NCBI RefSeq assembly: GCF_000189635.1
Contig: NW_002476366.1
Span: 62,001-126,000 of the forward strand
Direction of reading: 5' to 3'
DNA: 64,000 bases
Origin: Tetrahymena thermophila SB210
Taxonomy: Eukaryota > Ciliophora > Oligohymenophorea > Hymenostomatida > Tetrahymenidae
The notes below the pieces were generated by a model. It worked only from the letters and a program-made list of their open reading frames with translations. It did not search any database and was not told the DNA's origin. A program made the translations under genes and the position numbers. Positions 1 through 11,416 of the stretch are shown one piece after another. The stretch's first letter is position 1. Every line of letters starts with the position of its first letter.

Positions 1-2203
1 TTTATTAATTAATTTCTTAATTACTCAAATTAAAAAAGGTTTGGGGATGCTAATTATTACTAAATGAAAATCAATTCTTAACAATATTTTTACTATTTAA
101 AGATTCTTATTTGATTTTACTGCTTTCCATTCAATTAAAAATTGCTTAATTTTTTATTTTATTTGTTCCTCAAAATTTAAATTGGAATTTGGCGTAAAAA
201 ATCATATAAAAAAATACTTACTTAGCTAGTTTTTGATTGCATAAGAACAGAGTACTGCTCTTACAGCATCATCTTAATGTGTAATAGGAGGTAAACCAAA
301 GACAACAATTAAAGTAGAACCTTTGTCATCCATCAAAAATTTATTTAAAGAACCTTCATACATGTATACACACTTTTGGATAATTTGTATAACCTTTTAA
401 ATTTTGTTTAAACCTTCTTCATCAGCGCAATCAGATAAATCAATACCTATATTCATAAACATAATTGTAACTACTCTCAATTCTGAACTCCATTATTCTT
501 ATTCGTATTAAATGTAAGCTTAGAGAGAACGTGGTACATATTATAATACTCCTGACTTAATTTTTTCTATATCTGAAGCTCTCATTTTATCTTTAATCAT
601 CATCGCATCAGCTTTGACCTAATTTTTACATAAAAAAGATTTAATAAATGGATTTACTTGAGAAAATAAACGCTAAATTGGTTTAAAAAGTGATCATTTT
701 TATATATTATTTTAGAGGAGTGTAACGAATTTAATTTATATTTTTATTAAAAAATCAATAAGTGTAAGATAAAATAAATAAATCTTGATTTTTAATTTAT
801 CATTTAAGTAACAGTAATCTGAGAAATTCAAACAAAAATTATAATTTTATCTATAATTAATTAATTCAACTTATCAAATCTAAATGTTAGAAATTATATA
901 TTTAATTAATTATTAGCAAATTTTTATTCTGTATTTCATTTTAGCTAATTTTAATCCTCTTCTAGCTTTAGCCAATCTAATTTTATGAATATTTTGCTAA
1001 AGTTCTTCGGTTGGTGAAAATTTATTTTTTTAAAATCTTTAGAAATAAAATTTATTAGTAATTAAAATTTAATTTTAGGCACTTTTACTTTTGAGTGAAC
1101 AAAAGGTATGGTTTGCTTGGTAAATTAGTTTTACTTCTAAATTATTTAATTTTATCAGTTTCTAACTGTGAAAAAATAAAAAAATAATTAAACGATAAAT
1201 AAATGGCGTTGTTTTTTAATGATTGATTGTTAAGAGCTTTTAAATTTATCTTAAATTTTATAGAACCAAAAAGTTGTAATAAAATAGACTATCTTGCTTG
1301 CTTGATTGCATTCATTCATACTTTCTTTCTTTTAAATATCTAAAAATGATATTAAGGTAGTTATGTAGCTAATGTGAATATTTTAGGATTTGCAAATATG
1401 GAAACAAACTAATTACTAAATCTTACACTGCTAAATTATACAAAAATAATCTAGTTTATTATTGCTTATAATTGCTTTTATAAAGGAAAATTTATAGTTA
1501 AAAAACAAACATTTCTTACCATAACTTTTTCTTTAACTTTCAAAACTTAATATATCTTGTGGTCAGCATTCTTTACTTTGCATTCAAAATGATTTTAAAT
1601 TAAGTCGTAGATCTACTGAGAACAGTTAATAACACCACCTGATTCAGCTTCGTGCTCTGCGCTGAAAGCTTAGGTAAGTGGATCTCCTGCTGGAAGATAT
1701 TCGGCTCTGCCAAAAATACCACCAACGTATATAATTGAAAAATCTCCTACACCAAAACCAATTTTAACTGATAATTTAACACCATCAGTGATATTCATAT
1801 TATCTAATTTGGATTAAATTGAAAGTGCCGCCTAAACAGCTTAACGGCAGGTATTTTATAGCTGGTTTTCATGCTTGGGTGGAGGCCAAACAACAATCAT
1901 TGCATCACCTGCAAATTTAAAAATATCACCTCCAGACCGCCCTATTTCTTTGACCATCAATTCCATATAACGATTAATGGCAAAAGCAATAATTTCAGCG
2001 CCTTCTGGACCTCTTTTACTTAAAGTTTCTGTTAGATTTGTAAATCCACTAATATCAGCAAACATAACAACAGATTTTAGTGATTACTTTTCTGGCAAAT
2101 TAATTTTATCTTTTTTGATACTTTTCTCATGCAAATGCTAAATTACCATTGATGGGACGAAACCCAAAAATGAATTTGAGTTTGAAATAGGAATAGGATT
2201 CAT
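1..2203 (-). CDS. Soluble-type (class III) adenylyl cyclase, C-terminus cut off by window edge
   Basis: Makes cAMP from ATP. Read with TAA/TAG as Gln. The start is ATG at 2203 and exon 1 is 2203-1520 (228 codons, phase 0, donor gtaag). The first cyclase domain begins near residue 45 with MFADISGFTNL (metal Asp about D50) and continues to GGDIFKFAGDAM (Lys about K96, second Asp about D100). The K-x3-D spacing is that of animal soluble adenylyl cyclase (sAC). Exon 2 (TDKIKQFRSKTNLPSKPYLL) joins in phase to KFSPTEELQQNIHKIRL. A second, C2-like domain follows at about 600-230 (VVTIMFMNIGIDL, then NKFLMDDKGSTLIVVFGLPP), the sAC tandem-domain pattern. A further intron begins near 230 and the rest lies beyond position 1. 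No membrane segment is visible before C1, so a soluble or peripheral enzyme is inferred. The cyclase assignment is secure; the sAC subtype is likely. Confidence 0.88.
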
Positions 2204-4192
2204 CTTTTTACAATCTCAATTACTCTTATATATTTATTTACTGCTGAATTAAAATCCAGTTCTATCCTTTACTTTTATATTGAGTTTAAGAATATAAATA
2301 GCTAAATTTATTATTATAATCTATTATTGATAAGTCCTATTCAAATACTCTTTAAAATAGGCTTTGCTAGTTTCTTTTCTGCTTTGTTGTTCTCTTTAGA
2401 TTATCTGTGATGGCAATAAATAAGGTTAATAAATTTTAATAATTTTAAGTTCTCTTAAAGGTAAGTTTATTCCTACCAGGGCAATAAGCGTGAAACCTCT
2501 TGTTTGTTATAATAAATATTTATCCTGCTTATGCAGATACTTGGTTGATAACTTAATTTGCTTCCTCCTTAGCTAAAAATGGTGAATGTATTGCAAACTC
2601 CTTTAATAATTTATTTATAAGTATATATAAGATTTTTGTTGTTATTTTGTTATTGATTTATTCTTTTTATTCTATCTATCTATCTAACAATCAATCAATA
2701 CCAGGATTATTTTCCTTTTACTTTTAACTTGATAAATATTATTTATTAATGATAGTTATTCAATTGAACAATCAATCAATTAATCAATGATTTTTTCTTT
2801 AGAAAGTCTCTTTTACTTTCCTTTTAATTACTTTGTTATCCTTTTTATTATTCCTTATTTCTATCATTAAAAGTATGTTGTTACTTAGTCAAAAAATAAA
2901 TCAATAGAGGTATATATGCTCGCATTTGTATTTTGATATTTAATTACTTAACTATTAATATATAATTTTTTTAATGGCACACTCATTTATACATAATTTG
3001 GTATATTTTCATTCTTTTATCTTATTAATTTATTTTTCATTTGACTTTCTCCATCTTTTTTTATTGATTTTTTTATTTATTAGATAAATTTTCTTTCTAA
3101 AGAGAAAGTTAGTTATTTTCTAATTTGAAAGTGTTAATAATTAAGAATACGCAATTAAATTATTTGATATTTTTAATGTGAAGTTAAATCTGTGGTCATT
3201 TATCATTCAAACACTAAAATAAATATTAGATAAGTATATACAAAATTGAGTGTATTTAATTTCCTTGAACATAACTTTAAAAATATACTTCATTAATTTT
3301 TCAATTTCAAATTAATACTTTTAATTATATCCTCAATCAGTCTAATTACAAAAACTTTACACTCAATAGTTTAATTCTATTTATGCCTAAAATAACCTTA
3401 AGCATTTTTATTTAATCATTCCAAATTAGATTTACAATTTTTATATGCAAAATAAACCTAAATCATAAATTTTTATTACTCTCAATAATAATTCAACTTA
3501 CTTACTATCGTTTTTAAAATAAATAAACATAATTTTTTTTCAAAATATAAAGTAAAAATTCAATTAAGATTACCTTATTTATTTTTATTCCTAATTCTTT
3601 TTGATTTTTATGAATAAAATATAATTTTTTTGTACATCTAATACATTTCAGGCATATATTTATTTAAAAGATATAGAAGCATACCTCTTTTTGTTAAATT
3701 ATGGCAATTTTTGTAGGATTTTGGTTTATTAAATATTGATTTTTAGATTTATATTTGGCCTAATACCATATATATTTTATATGGTTAAACCGAACAATAT
3801 ACAGTAAAACCGAATATACTATCGACCCTATTAATTACTTATTTATTAACCCTAATTTTAGAATAAGCTTCAATTATTATAGAAATAAATTTAGATAAAT
3901 AATCAATTTTAGTTTTTGATTAAAAAGTAAAATTTCTTTAACAACTTCAAAATCAATTTTGAGCTTTTTAATTTAATTTGAAGTTTTAATTTATTTCTTT
4001 ACAAATATCAATAAAAATATTATAAAAAATAAAATAATACATAAATCTATTTATAAAAAATAATTACTAAGAGTTATTTGAATTTTACTTATTAATAAAT
4101 GAAAGCAATAAAGAATTCTTTATTGGCAAGATTTATATTTTAATGATGTTTTAACTTTTTTAATAAATAAATAAAAAAAGATACAACAACAT
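2204..4192. other. AT-rich intergenic spacer between cyclase and otubain A
   Basis: No coding frame with convincing composition. It holds ATCT and CAAT simple repeats around 2660-2800. A near-palindrome with CC/GG ends lies at 3766-3784, followed by two aaaccgaa-type direct repeats at about 3786-3818. This stretch would hold the upstream region of the cyclase gene and the 3' flank of otubain A. Confidence 0.6.
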
Positions 4193-6623
4193 TCAATTTT
4201 TAATTGACTAATTTTTAAAAATAGTTTTCCTTATTACTTCTGGGTTAAATTAAAACTATAATTCAATATCTCTTTTAAAATAAAAAAGATTTATTTTAAA
4301 CTTTTTCTACAGTTCCGTATTTTAAAATTTAAATATTCTTAAAATACACCTTTTACATAAAAAAACATTGTATGGTTTTTAATTGTGTTAAGGCGATTAT
4401 ATTTCTAACTAAAAATCTCCAGCTGTCTCTTAGGATAAGCAATAGATGCACAGTTTTTGTTAGTAGATAGCTTAATAGAAGTAAATTAGTAATTAATTGA
4501 GCTTCTCTATACTTACAATTTCTAACTAATTAATAATTTACTTTATGCAAACAAGACAATGTTTTTAACCATCTTCACAAATAAAAACTTAAGTTGTTAC
4601 AAAACATTTTTAACACTAGCCAAAATAATCATTAATCTCATATTATTTTTATATTAAATTTAATTTATTAAAAAAGGGCGAGTATTTATTAGCATAGCAT
4701 GGCTAACAAATAATTAAATTGAAACTAGTATCAGCCATATTCTAATAATAAATTAATAACTTAACTTTTTATTCACTTTTTTTGCACTCAAAACATCTAT
4801 AGTTTTCAGAAAAAGTCTCACTAAATTAAAAAATAGAATATAATATTGGTGTATAAATTATTTCATTCTTTTTATATTTTTTTTCTATACAATTAATGCA
4901 ACGTTATTTGGTAAAATACCGTAAATATTTGCATTCAAAACTTTTGATAAATTTTACTTTTATATCACATTTTTAGCAATTGATATCTTTTTATAATTTT
5001 TCATAAATACTTTTTATTGGTTTTTCCATTTGATCTTTATACAATTCGATACATTTTAGGCAATGCTAAACATTTTTTTTAGAGCATTATGTTAAAATGA
5101 TTATGCCATCTCTTATTTTTTTGCAAATTTTGCAAGAAAATTCCTCTAATAATTCTTCTTACTATTCAATTAATGTATATTATGATTATATGATATTTTC
5201 TTTAACTTAGTTACTTACAGCTAACTTATTTTCTTAATTAGATTAATTATCTATTTTTTTTGGACTTTCCATTTAAAGCTATTAGTAGTTGTTGTTGAAT
5301 TGTTGTTATAGTTATTAATTTGTTTAAATTCCTTCTTGTTCATTTTCTTAAGGCCATAAAATTACTTATGAATCTATTTAGCAGATTGAATTTGTAAACA
5401 AGCAATTATAATGACCCTTAGTAAATAAAACAGAAACCACATTTGATTTTATGCTATCATCGAATTTGTATTCATATTCATCTTAAAATATCTCCGAATT
5501 TATTCTATAAATATTTTTGACAATCAGATCTACTTCAAAAGCCTTTTATATATTTAATGTAATAAATTTAAATATGAACATATAAATGCTGAAATTTTTA
5601 TAATTTAATATCTAATTTTAAACATCTTGTTTTTGCTAATCTAAATATTTCAAACATCGTTCGTTTGTTATATTTAGAGAGAATAGCTTTTTTGTGCTTG
5701 AAACAGTTAGATTAATTAAATGGATTGGAAAGTTGTTATTTTATTATTATTTTAAATATATAAATATTGCTAAAATTTACCTTAGCTGCTATTGGTATGA
5801 TAACATCTTCAGCTTCTTAACCATAAAGTTCAAGATTTTTAGGAGAGTTTTCTCTAGATTCGTCTGTTATGAAAAAACAGTAATTAGGATCTGTAAGCAG
5901 ATATTAAAATTTATCAAAAATGATATTCCTGCAAATAATAATTGTAGCAGCATCTACGAAAGGCTCATGGTTATAGTCTAAAAAGAGGTCCTTGAGCTCA
6001 TATTTGTGATCATTTTTCAATTAGGTCTAGCATTTTATAAATACATTAATCCAAAACTATAAAAAACTGCATTTAAATTCTTCTGTTAAATTTATTTGAT
6101 TTTAAGTGATATTTTCTATTTTATATTATAAAATCTTTAGGCCAAGAACTTGTTTGAATAGTTTTAAAATTTCTTTATTATTTTTTTATATAACTATTGT
6201 AAATAGGTAGCATAGCATAAATGACCTATAGAAACAGTTACCATCCCCTCTAATAAGAATTTAATAAGGAAATTTTTTGCTTGCGTCATAATAGGCTTGT
6301 TTGAGCTAATCACTCTTAATGTTAAAATCAGCATATAATCTTAATAACCCAAACAGTTACAAAGGTTCATAACTAAAATTTAGTTTACTTATGAGTTATT
6401 GTTGTTTATTATAATCTTAGTTTTATGCCATACGCTATTCATAGTAGTTAATTATGTTTAGTATTTCATAATTTTAAAATATCTCAAGAATATCTTTCAC
6501 AAAATATTCTTTTTTTTGAATAATTATTTTATTCGTATTTTAAATATTATTTTGTTCTGCCTGCTACATCTAATAAACCTAATGTCTCTAAAATTAAAAT
6601 TATTAATTCGCTTGCTATTCCAT
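4193..6623 (-). CDS. Otubain-like OTU cysteine protease A with C-terminal CxxC modules
   Basis: Predicted deubiquitinase, about 730 aa. Exon 1 is 6623-5781, the intron is 5780-5543 and exon 2 is 5542-4193; both exons are multiples of three. The otubain signature RGDGNCFYRSF places the nucleophile at about C130. After the intron, AFEVDLIVKNIY leads to LFTKGHYNCLF with the catalytic His near H325, as in peptidase C65. From about residue 405 to the end the protein is Cys-rich, with repeated C-x2-C ... C-x2-C pairs (CKIC/CLKC, CQKC, CINC, CFEC, CQPC, CQKC/CLVC, CIYC, CKRC), which suggests several small zinc-binding modules. Exact matches to known zinc fingers were not recognised. The start at 6623 (MEQQANQQF) is chosen because homology begins downstream; the frame stays open to ATG at 6969, so the N-terminus is uncertain. 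Same strand and family as genes B-E. Confidence 0.85.
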
Positions 6624-7697
6624 ATTTTTAAGATCTATTTATTTAGCTTATGAAATGTATAACTATCTTTCAATCTATTCCTTTTTTTCCTAATCCAAAA
6701 ATATTTTTGTTATATTTAGTAGTAAATAATAATTGTTATTGCTATCTTTTAACTTAATCTCAATTATTAAATTAATTTATTATGAGACAGAGTGAAAAAC
6801 ATAGATAGATATTAAGTGTTAGATAAATAAAAAATTTCTCCTATTATTTATCTATTTAAAAGTCACTAAAAGATCTTATCTATTATTTTTCTAAATTTTC
6901 TGATAATATTTAATTGCTGAATGATTGGTGATATTCTAATAAAGTTAATCACCGAATGTAAAGTACATTCAAAAGAAAATCTAAGTTTTGATTTTAATTC
7001 TCAAAAATAACATCATAACTTTATTAAATATGCCGAATTTCATCATTCACTAATTATTATAATACAATCTCATAAATTAGATTTTTAATTAAAACAAACT
7101 ACATGATATTTTATTATTTAAAAAAAATAAATAAATTTTATTATTTATCAATCATAAACAATTAAATATTAATACTATTAAAACATGATGATTTAATTAG
7201 ATAATAGGAATTTAAAGTGATAATTTTTAATTTAAATTATTAATAAATCAAATACACTCATAAATTTATTTTTTATCTTGTTAATATTATATCATTATTT
7301 ACTCTTCTTAGCTTGAATGAAAGGAAACTTTTATTTTATTTTAAAATTTTAATTTAAAAAATAAATTAGTGTTTATTTTTAATCAAAGGAACATTTTACA
7401 TAACAACCTAAATAAAACTGTGAATGATTATAAAAAATTATTTATTGTACTAATTCAATTTTTTTAAAATTTTATTTAGAATCAAAAATTTAATAATAAT
7501 TTTTCATTTAAAAGTTTAAAAGTAAAAGTAAATTATAAACAATTTTTGGTTGGCTAATTTGAATCATACATAGACAGATAAATCAATAAACAGACATTTC
7601 TTGAATTAAATAAGAAATTAATTTTACTTTTATTGAATAATTTTTAGAGTTTCAATTAAAGGTTCATGTTTGTTTATTTATATGCACTTATACTTTT
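6624..7697. other. Intergenic spacer between otubain A and otubain B
   Basis: Very AT-rich. The frame of gene A stays open upstream to about 6969, which could be a longer N-terminus or chance, since only TGA closes a frame in this code. Nothing else is recognisable. Confidence 0.5.
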
Positions 7698-10340
7698 TCA
7701 GAGCTTGCTTTTAATAAGTGATAATGGGTTAATTTGTAATTCAGTTTTCTTAACTTTATCAACTACAATAGAGCCAAATAATACAGCAGCTCCAATTGCG
7801 ATATAAATCCAATATGTTTAGGGATTCTTTTTATTTTTATTTTATTTATCTGAAGAATGTTATTGCTATATTTACTATATCCTTTCAGATGTCTTTTTCT
7901 AGCCATGATTTTATTAAGATTGACCCTGACTTTTGTTTTGATTTTCATTACCTTCAGGATTGATAGAAGAATTGACCTCTTATCTCTATTCATTTCTATG
8001 TCTTAAACTTTAAGAATTATCTCCTATGTTATCTTATTGATCTTAAGAAATTGAAAGTCCATCTTGCTTCTTTCTTTCTTCTTATTCCTTTTACCTTTTC
8101 AAACTCTCTTCTCTTTCCCTATCTTCAGCTTCTCTTTTTTATTTCTCTAATTTTATTCTCTCTTCTTCCCTTTATTTGTCCTCTGCTTACTTTTTCAACC
8201 TTAATTCATCTGCTTCTTTTTTCATTCTTGCCTCCTCAGCTTCCTTTTTCAGTCTTGCTTCTTCTTTCAACCTAGCCTCTTCAGCTTCTTTTTTTAATCT
8301 GGCTTCTTCTTTCAATCTTGCCTCTTCAGCTTCTTTTTTAATTCTTGTTTCTTCAGCTTCCTTTTTTAACCTAGCTTCATCTTTCAATCTTACCTCTTAA
8401 GCTTCCTTTTTGATTCTAGCCTCTTCAGCTTCTTTTTTTAATCTAGCCTCTTCAGCTTCTTTTTTGATTCTGGCCTCTTCAGCTTCTTTTTTAATTCTTG
8501 CTTCTTCAGCTTCTTTTTTTAATCTGGCTTCTTCTTTTAATCTTGCCTCTTCAGCTTCTTTTTTAATTCTTGCTTCTTCGGCTTCTTTTTTTAATCTAGC
8601 TTCTTCAGCTTCTTTTTTAATTCTTGCTTCTTCAGCTTCCTTTTTTAACCTAGCCTCTTCAGCTTCCTTTTTGATTCTGGCCTCTTCAACTTCTTTTTTA
8701 ATTCTTGCTTCTTCAGCTTCCTTTTTTAACCTGGCTTCTTCTTTCAATCTTACCTCTTCAGCTTCTTTTTTTAATCTAGCTTCTTCAGCTTCTTTTTTCA
8801 ATCTTGCCTCTTCAGCCTCTTTTTTTAATCTGGCTTCTTCTGCTTCTCTTTAAAATCTTTCTTATTCTTACCTTTGTTATTATTCTAGTTCCTTTTATCT
8901 CCTTTCTTCTTCTTATCTTTGTTATTATTCTTATAATTCTCTTTCTTATTCTTGCTATAATTCATCATCCAAATTTGAATCAAGCTACTCACGTTTTTCT
9001 TCATTATGATGATGTCTTTTATTTTATTCTTCTGGTGTTACACTTTCATCTTATTGTGCTTCATAATCTTCGTTATTTTATTCAAGTTCTTGTTCATATG
9101 TCTCTTCATCTAAATCATCTAAGAGATCATCATCGTCGTCGTCTTTTAGCTAACCGTCCTTTTCTTTTTTTGCTTAGTCAATATTTTCAAAAAGCTCAAT
9201 TTCATCATACTCAGATAAATGAGTAAAGTACAAATCCTTAGGTATTAATGATTCAAAATGATTTTTCTAGCAGCAAAGAATAATTTTTTCTAAAGAATCA
9301 AATCCAGGTAAGGGCTTAAATTCTAGCTCATTAGTAACATATTTCTTATCATTCAAGTAAAGATTTTAGATGACTAAATCTACTTAAAATGCCTTTTAAT
9401 AAATTTATTTATTTATTACAATATGCTAAAAAAGTTAAATAAAATAAATTTATTGATATAAATTAGTTAGGATAATCTTAATAATGATTTTTTAATTACC
9501 TAAGCAGCAACAGGATAAATAAATTCTAAAGCTTCTAAAGTGTATTCGCTTAAGTATTTGTGAATTTTATTTTCATTTGATTTATCTACGAGATGCTAAT
9601 ACTTTGAGTCTGAAGAAAAATCTTCAAGTCTTGTTGAAATTAAATGCCTGCAAAAAATAACCATACCAAAATCTACAATTGGAGTAGAGTTATACTTTTT
9701 TACAAATTCTTTTAAATTGAATTGTACAGATCCAAGACTAAATTCAACACATTGATAGAGAAAACTTAATAAAAAGCACTTAATAAATTCTACATTTCTT
9801 TTGTTGGCTTTAACTTTTTTGTGCTTGAAATTAATTTCAGTGACTTTTTCAATGTCTTTCATAAGCTAAATGAGTACAGGAGTTTTCTTGTTTAAAATAA
9901 GAGATATTACTAAAGATAGCATAAATGATCTGTAAAAGCTATTTGAATCACCTCTAACCATCATGTAAAAGGGATACTTCTCTACAATTTTAGATAAAGC
10001 TTTATGATATTTTTCGTCTTTTGAATACTTCGCTCCAAAGACATCTATTTTTGATATCACATGGATAGATTTTAGCTTTATGTTTAGCTATTTCACAAAT
10101 TAAATTAATGCATCTTTATAGCTAATATTGTATTTCTCAGCTAAGTGCATCATATCTTCTAAAACTTATGCGAAATCCATGTCCTTGCTAAAATGGACTA
10201 AGAAATCATTGTCAGAAATTCTTTCAAACACTTTAGGTTTATTAAAACGAGTACCTGTATTTTATTTATTTATTTTTTTAATTTTCATTAGAAAAATCTA
10301 GTTTACAAAAATAACAATTTCAAAAATTAATACTATCCAT
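7698..10340 (-). CDS. Otubain-like pseudo-protease B fused to long coiled coil and C-terminal membrane anchor
   Basis: About 818 aa in three exons: a 7-nt first exon 10,340-10,334 (ATGGATA), 10,254-9500 and 9392-7698; lengths and phases fit. The otubain core carries RGDSNSFYRSF, so the usual Cys is Ser (about S108), while a His survives in CQKNHFESL (about H299). Next comes an acidic stretch with a D6 run near residue 340. Then about 220 residues (roughly 430-655) are built from a 9-residue unit KKEAEEAR[LI], a charged coiled coil or single alpha-helix. A Q/N-rich linker follows. One hydrophobic segment (IYIAIGAAVLFGSIVV, about 780-800) sits 19 residues from the stop, as in tail-anchored proteins. 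Ser in place of Cys predicts loss of peptidase activity, perhaps with ubiquitin binding kept. Plus-strand frames of LASSASF repeats are only the antisense of this coil. Confidence 0.87.
8190..8860. repeat. 27-bp coding minisatellite for the KKEAEEAR coiled coil
   Basis: More than 20 tandem units of about 27 bp, with shorter 18-bp variants encoding KEEARL, inside exon 3 of otubain B. Units differ mostly at synonymous positions and at the L/I residue. Such arrays change length by unequal crossing over, so allele length variation is likely. Confidence 0.9.
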
Positions 10341-11416
10341 TATCGATTAGTCCTAAAATCTATTTACCCTTCTTACAATTAAAAATTTTTTGATTTAGTG
10401 TGTTTTTTATTATTTATTTATTAATTAATTAAAAAATGTATTGAAATATTTTCTATCTTAATGTGGTATCTTAGATTTAATGAGTTGAGATAAGTAATTT
10501 GAATAGCAAATACGTTTTTATTATCTTATTCTTAATAATAATAAATATAATATCTATTAATCCACTAGTTATTAATACAGCGTATTAGATCAGTGAATTA
10601 GAACGTATTTGTTGACGCATTCGATTAAAAACTCAATTTTTACTGGCAAACTTAGCAGATTAAGTATTTCAGAATTTTTTAAAAGAAAATATTTTAAAAT
10701 TATTGAATAAAATTGAATTTTTAAATATATAAAAAAAATTTAATATAATTTATTAAAAGATTTCTATTTCATTTATTAGCTTCTTAATATAAAATAAAAA
10801 ATTAAAAAATAAATAAATATTTTCTATTTAAATTGGTTGAATAAATTAAGCTAAAAACAAAAGTTATTAATAATTAAAACAAAATTAACAGAAATAGAAA
10901 AAACGAATACTTATTAAATGAACAAGCATATCAAAATATTTTACAAAAATTTAATATGATTATTCAAAATTGATAATAAATATTAATTATTAGAAATTTA
11001 TAAAAATTTTTATGTCTTTTTATGTGTATTTTATAAATAAAGAGTAACTTTTATGAGAATGAGAATATGATAGCTTAGCAAATAATTTGATTAATAAAAT
11101 TTAATAGATTTATTTATTTATTTATTAAGATTATTTATTTTAATAACATATTTTACAACAAAGATAATTTGATAATATAGAGTTTTATTTATTTTTATTT
11201 AGCATTATGAATATTTTATAATTAATTAATTTTTTGACTCAATTTAAAAGGGATATTTTTAAGATGATTATGGCTAATATTTAAAATCATTGATCAATAC
11301 ATTTGTTTTTCATAAAAAATAATATATCTAGAAAAATATTTATTCATCACTTATCTTATTAATTTGTTTAAAAATGTTAATAAATGAACTTTATTTGGAT
11401 TTGGAATTAACACTGA
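10341..11416. other. AT-rich intergenic spacer
   Basis: Only A/T-rich sequence with TTTA and AATAA runs. No coding frame, RNA gene or repeat family is recognised. It contains the upstream region of otubain B and the 3' flank of the giant membrane-protein gene. Confidence 0.6.

Noticed and set aside
8176..8853. Plus-strand ORFs of LASSASF repeats
   Set aside because: Exact antisense of the KKEAEEAR coil in otubain B; the minus frame is continuous with a recognised domain.
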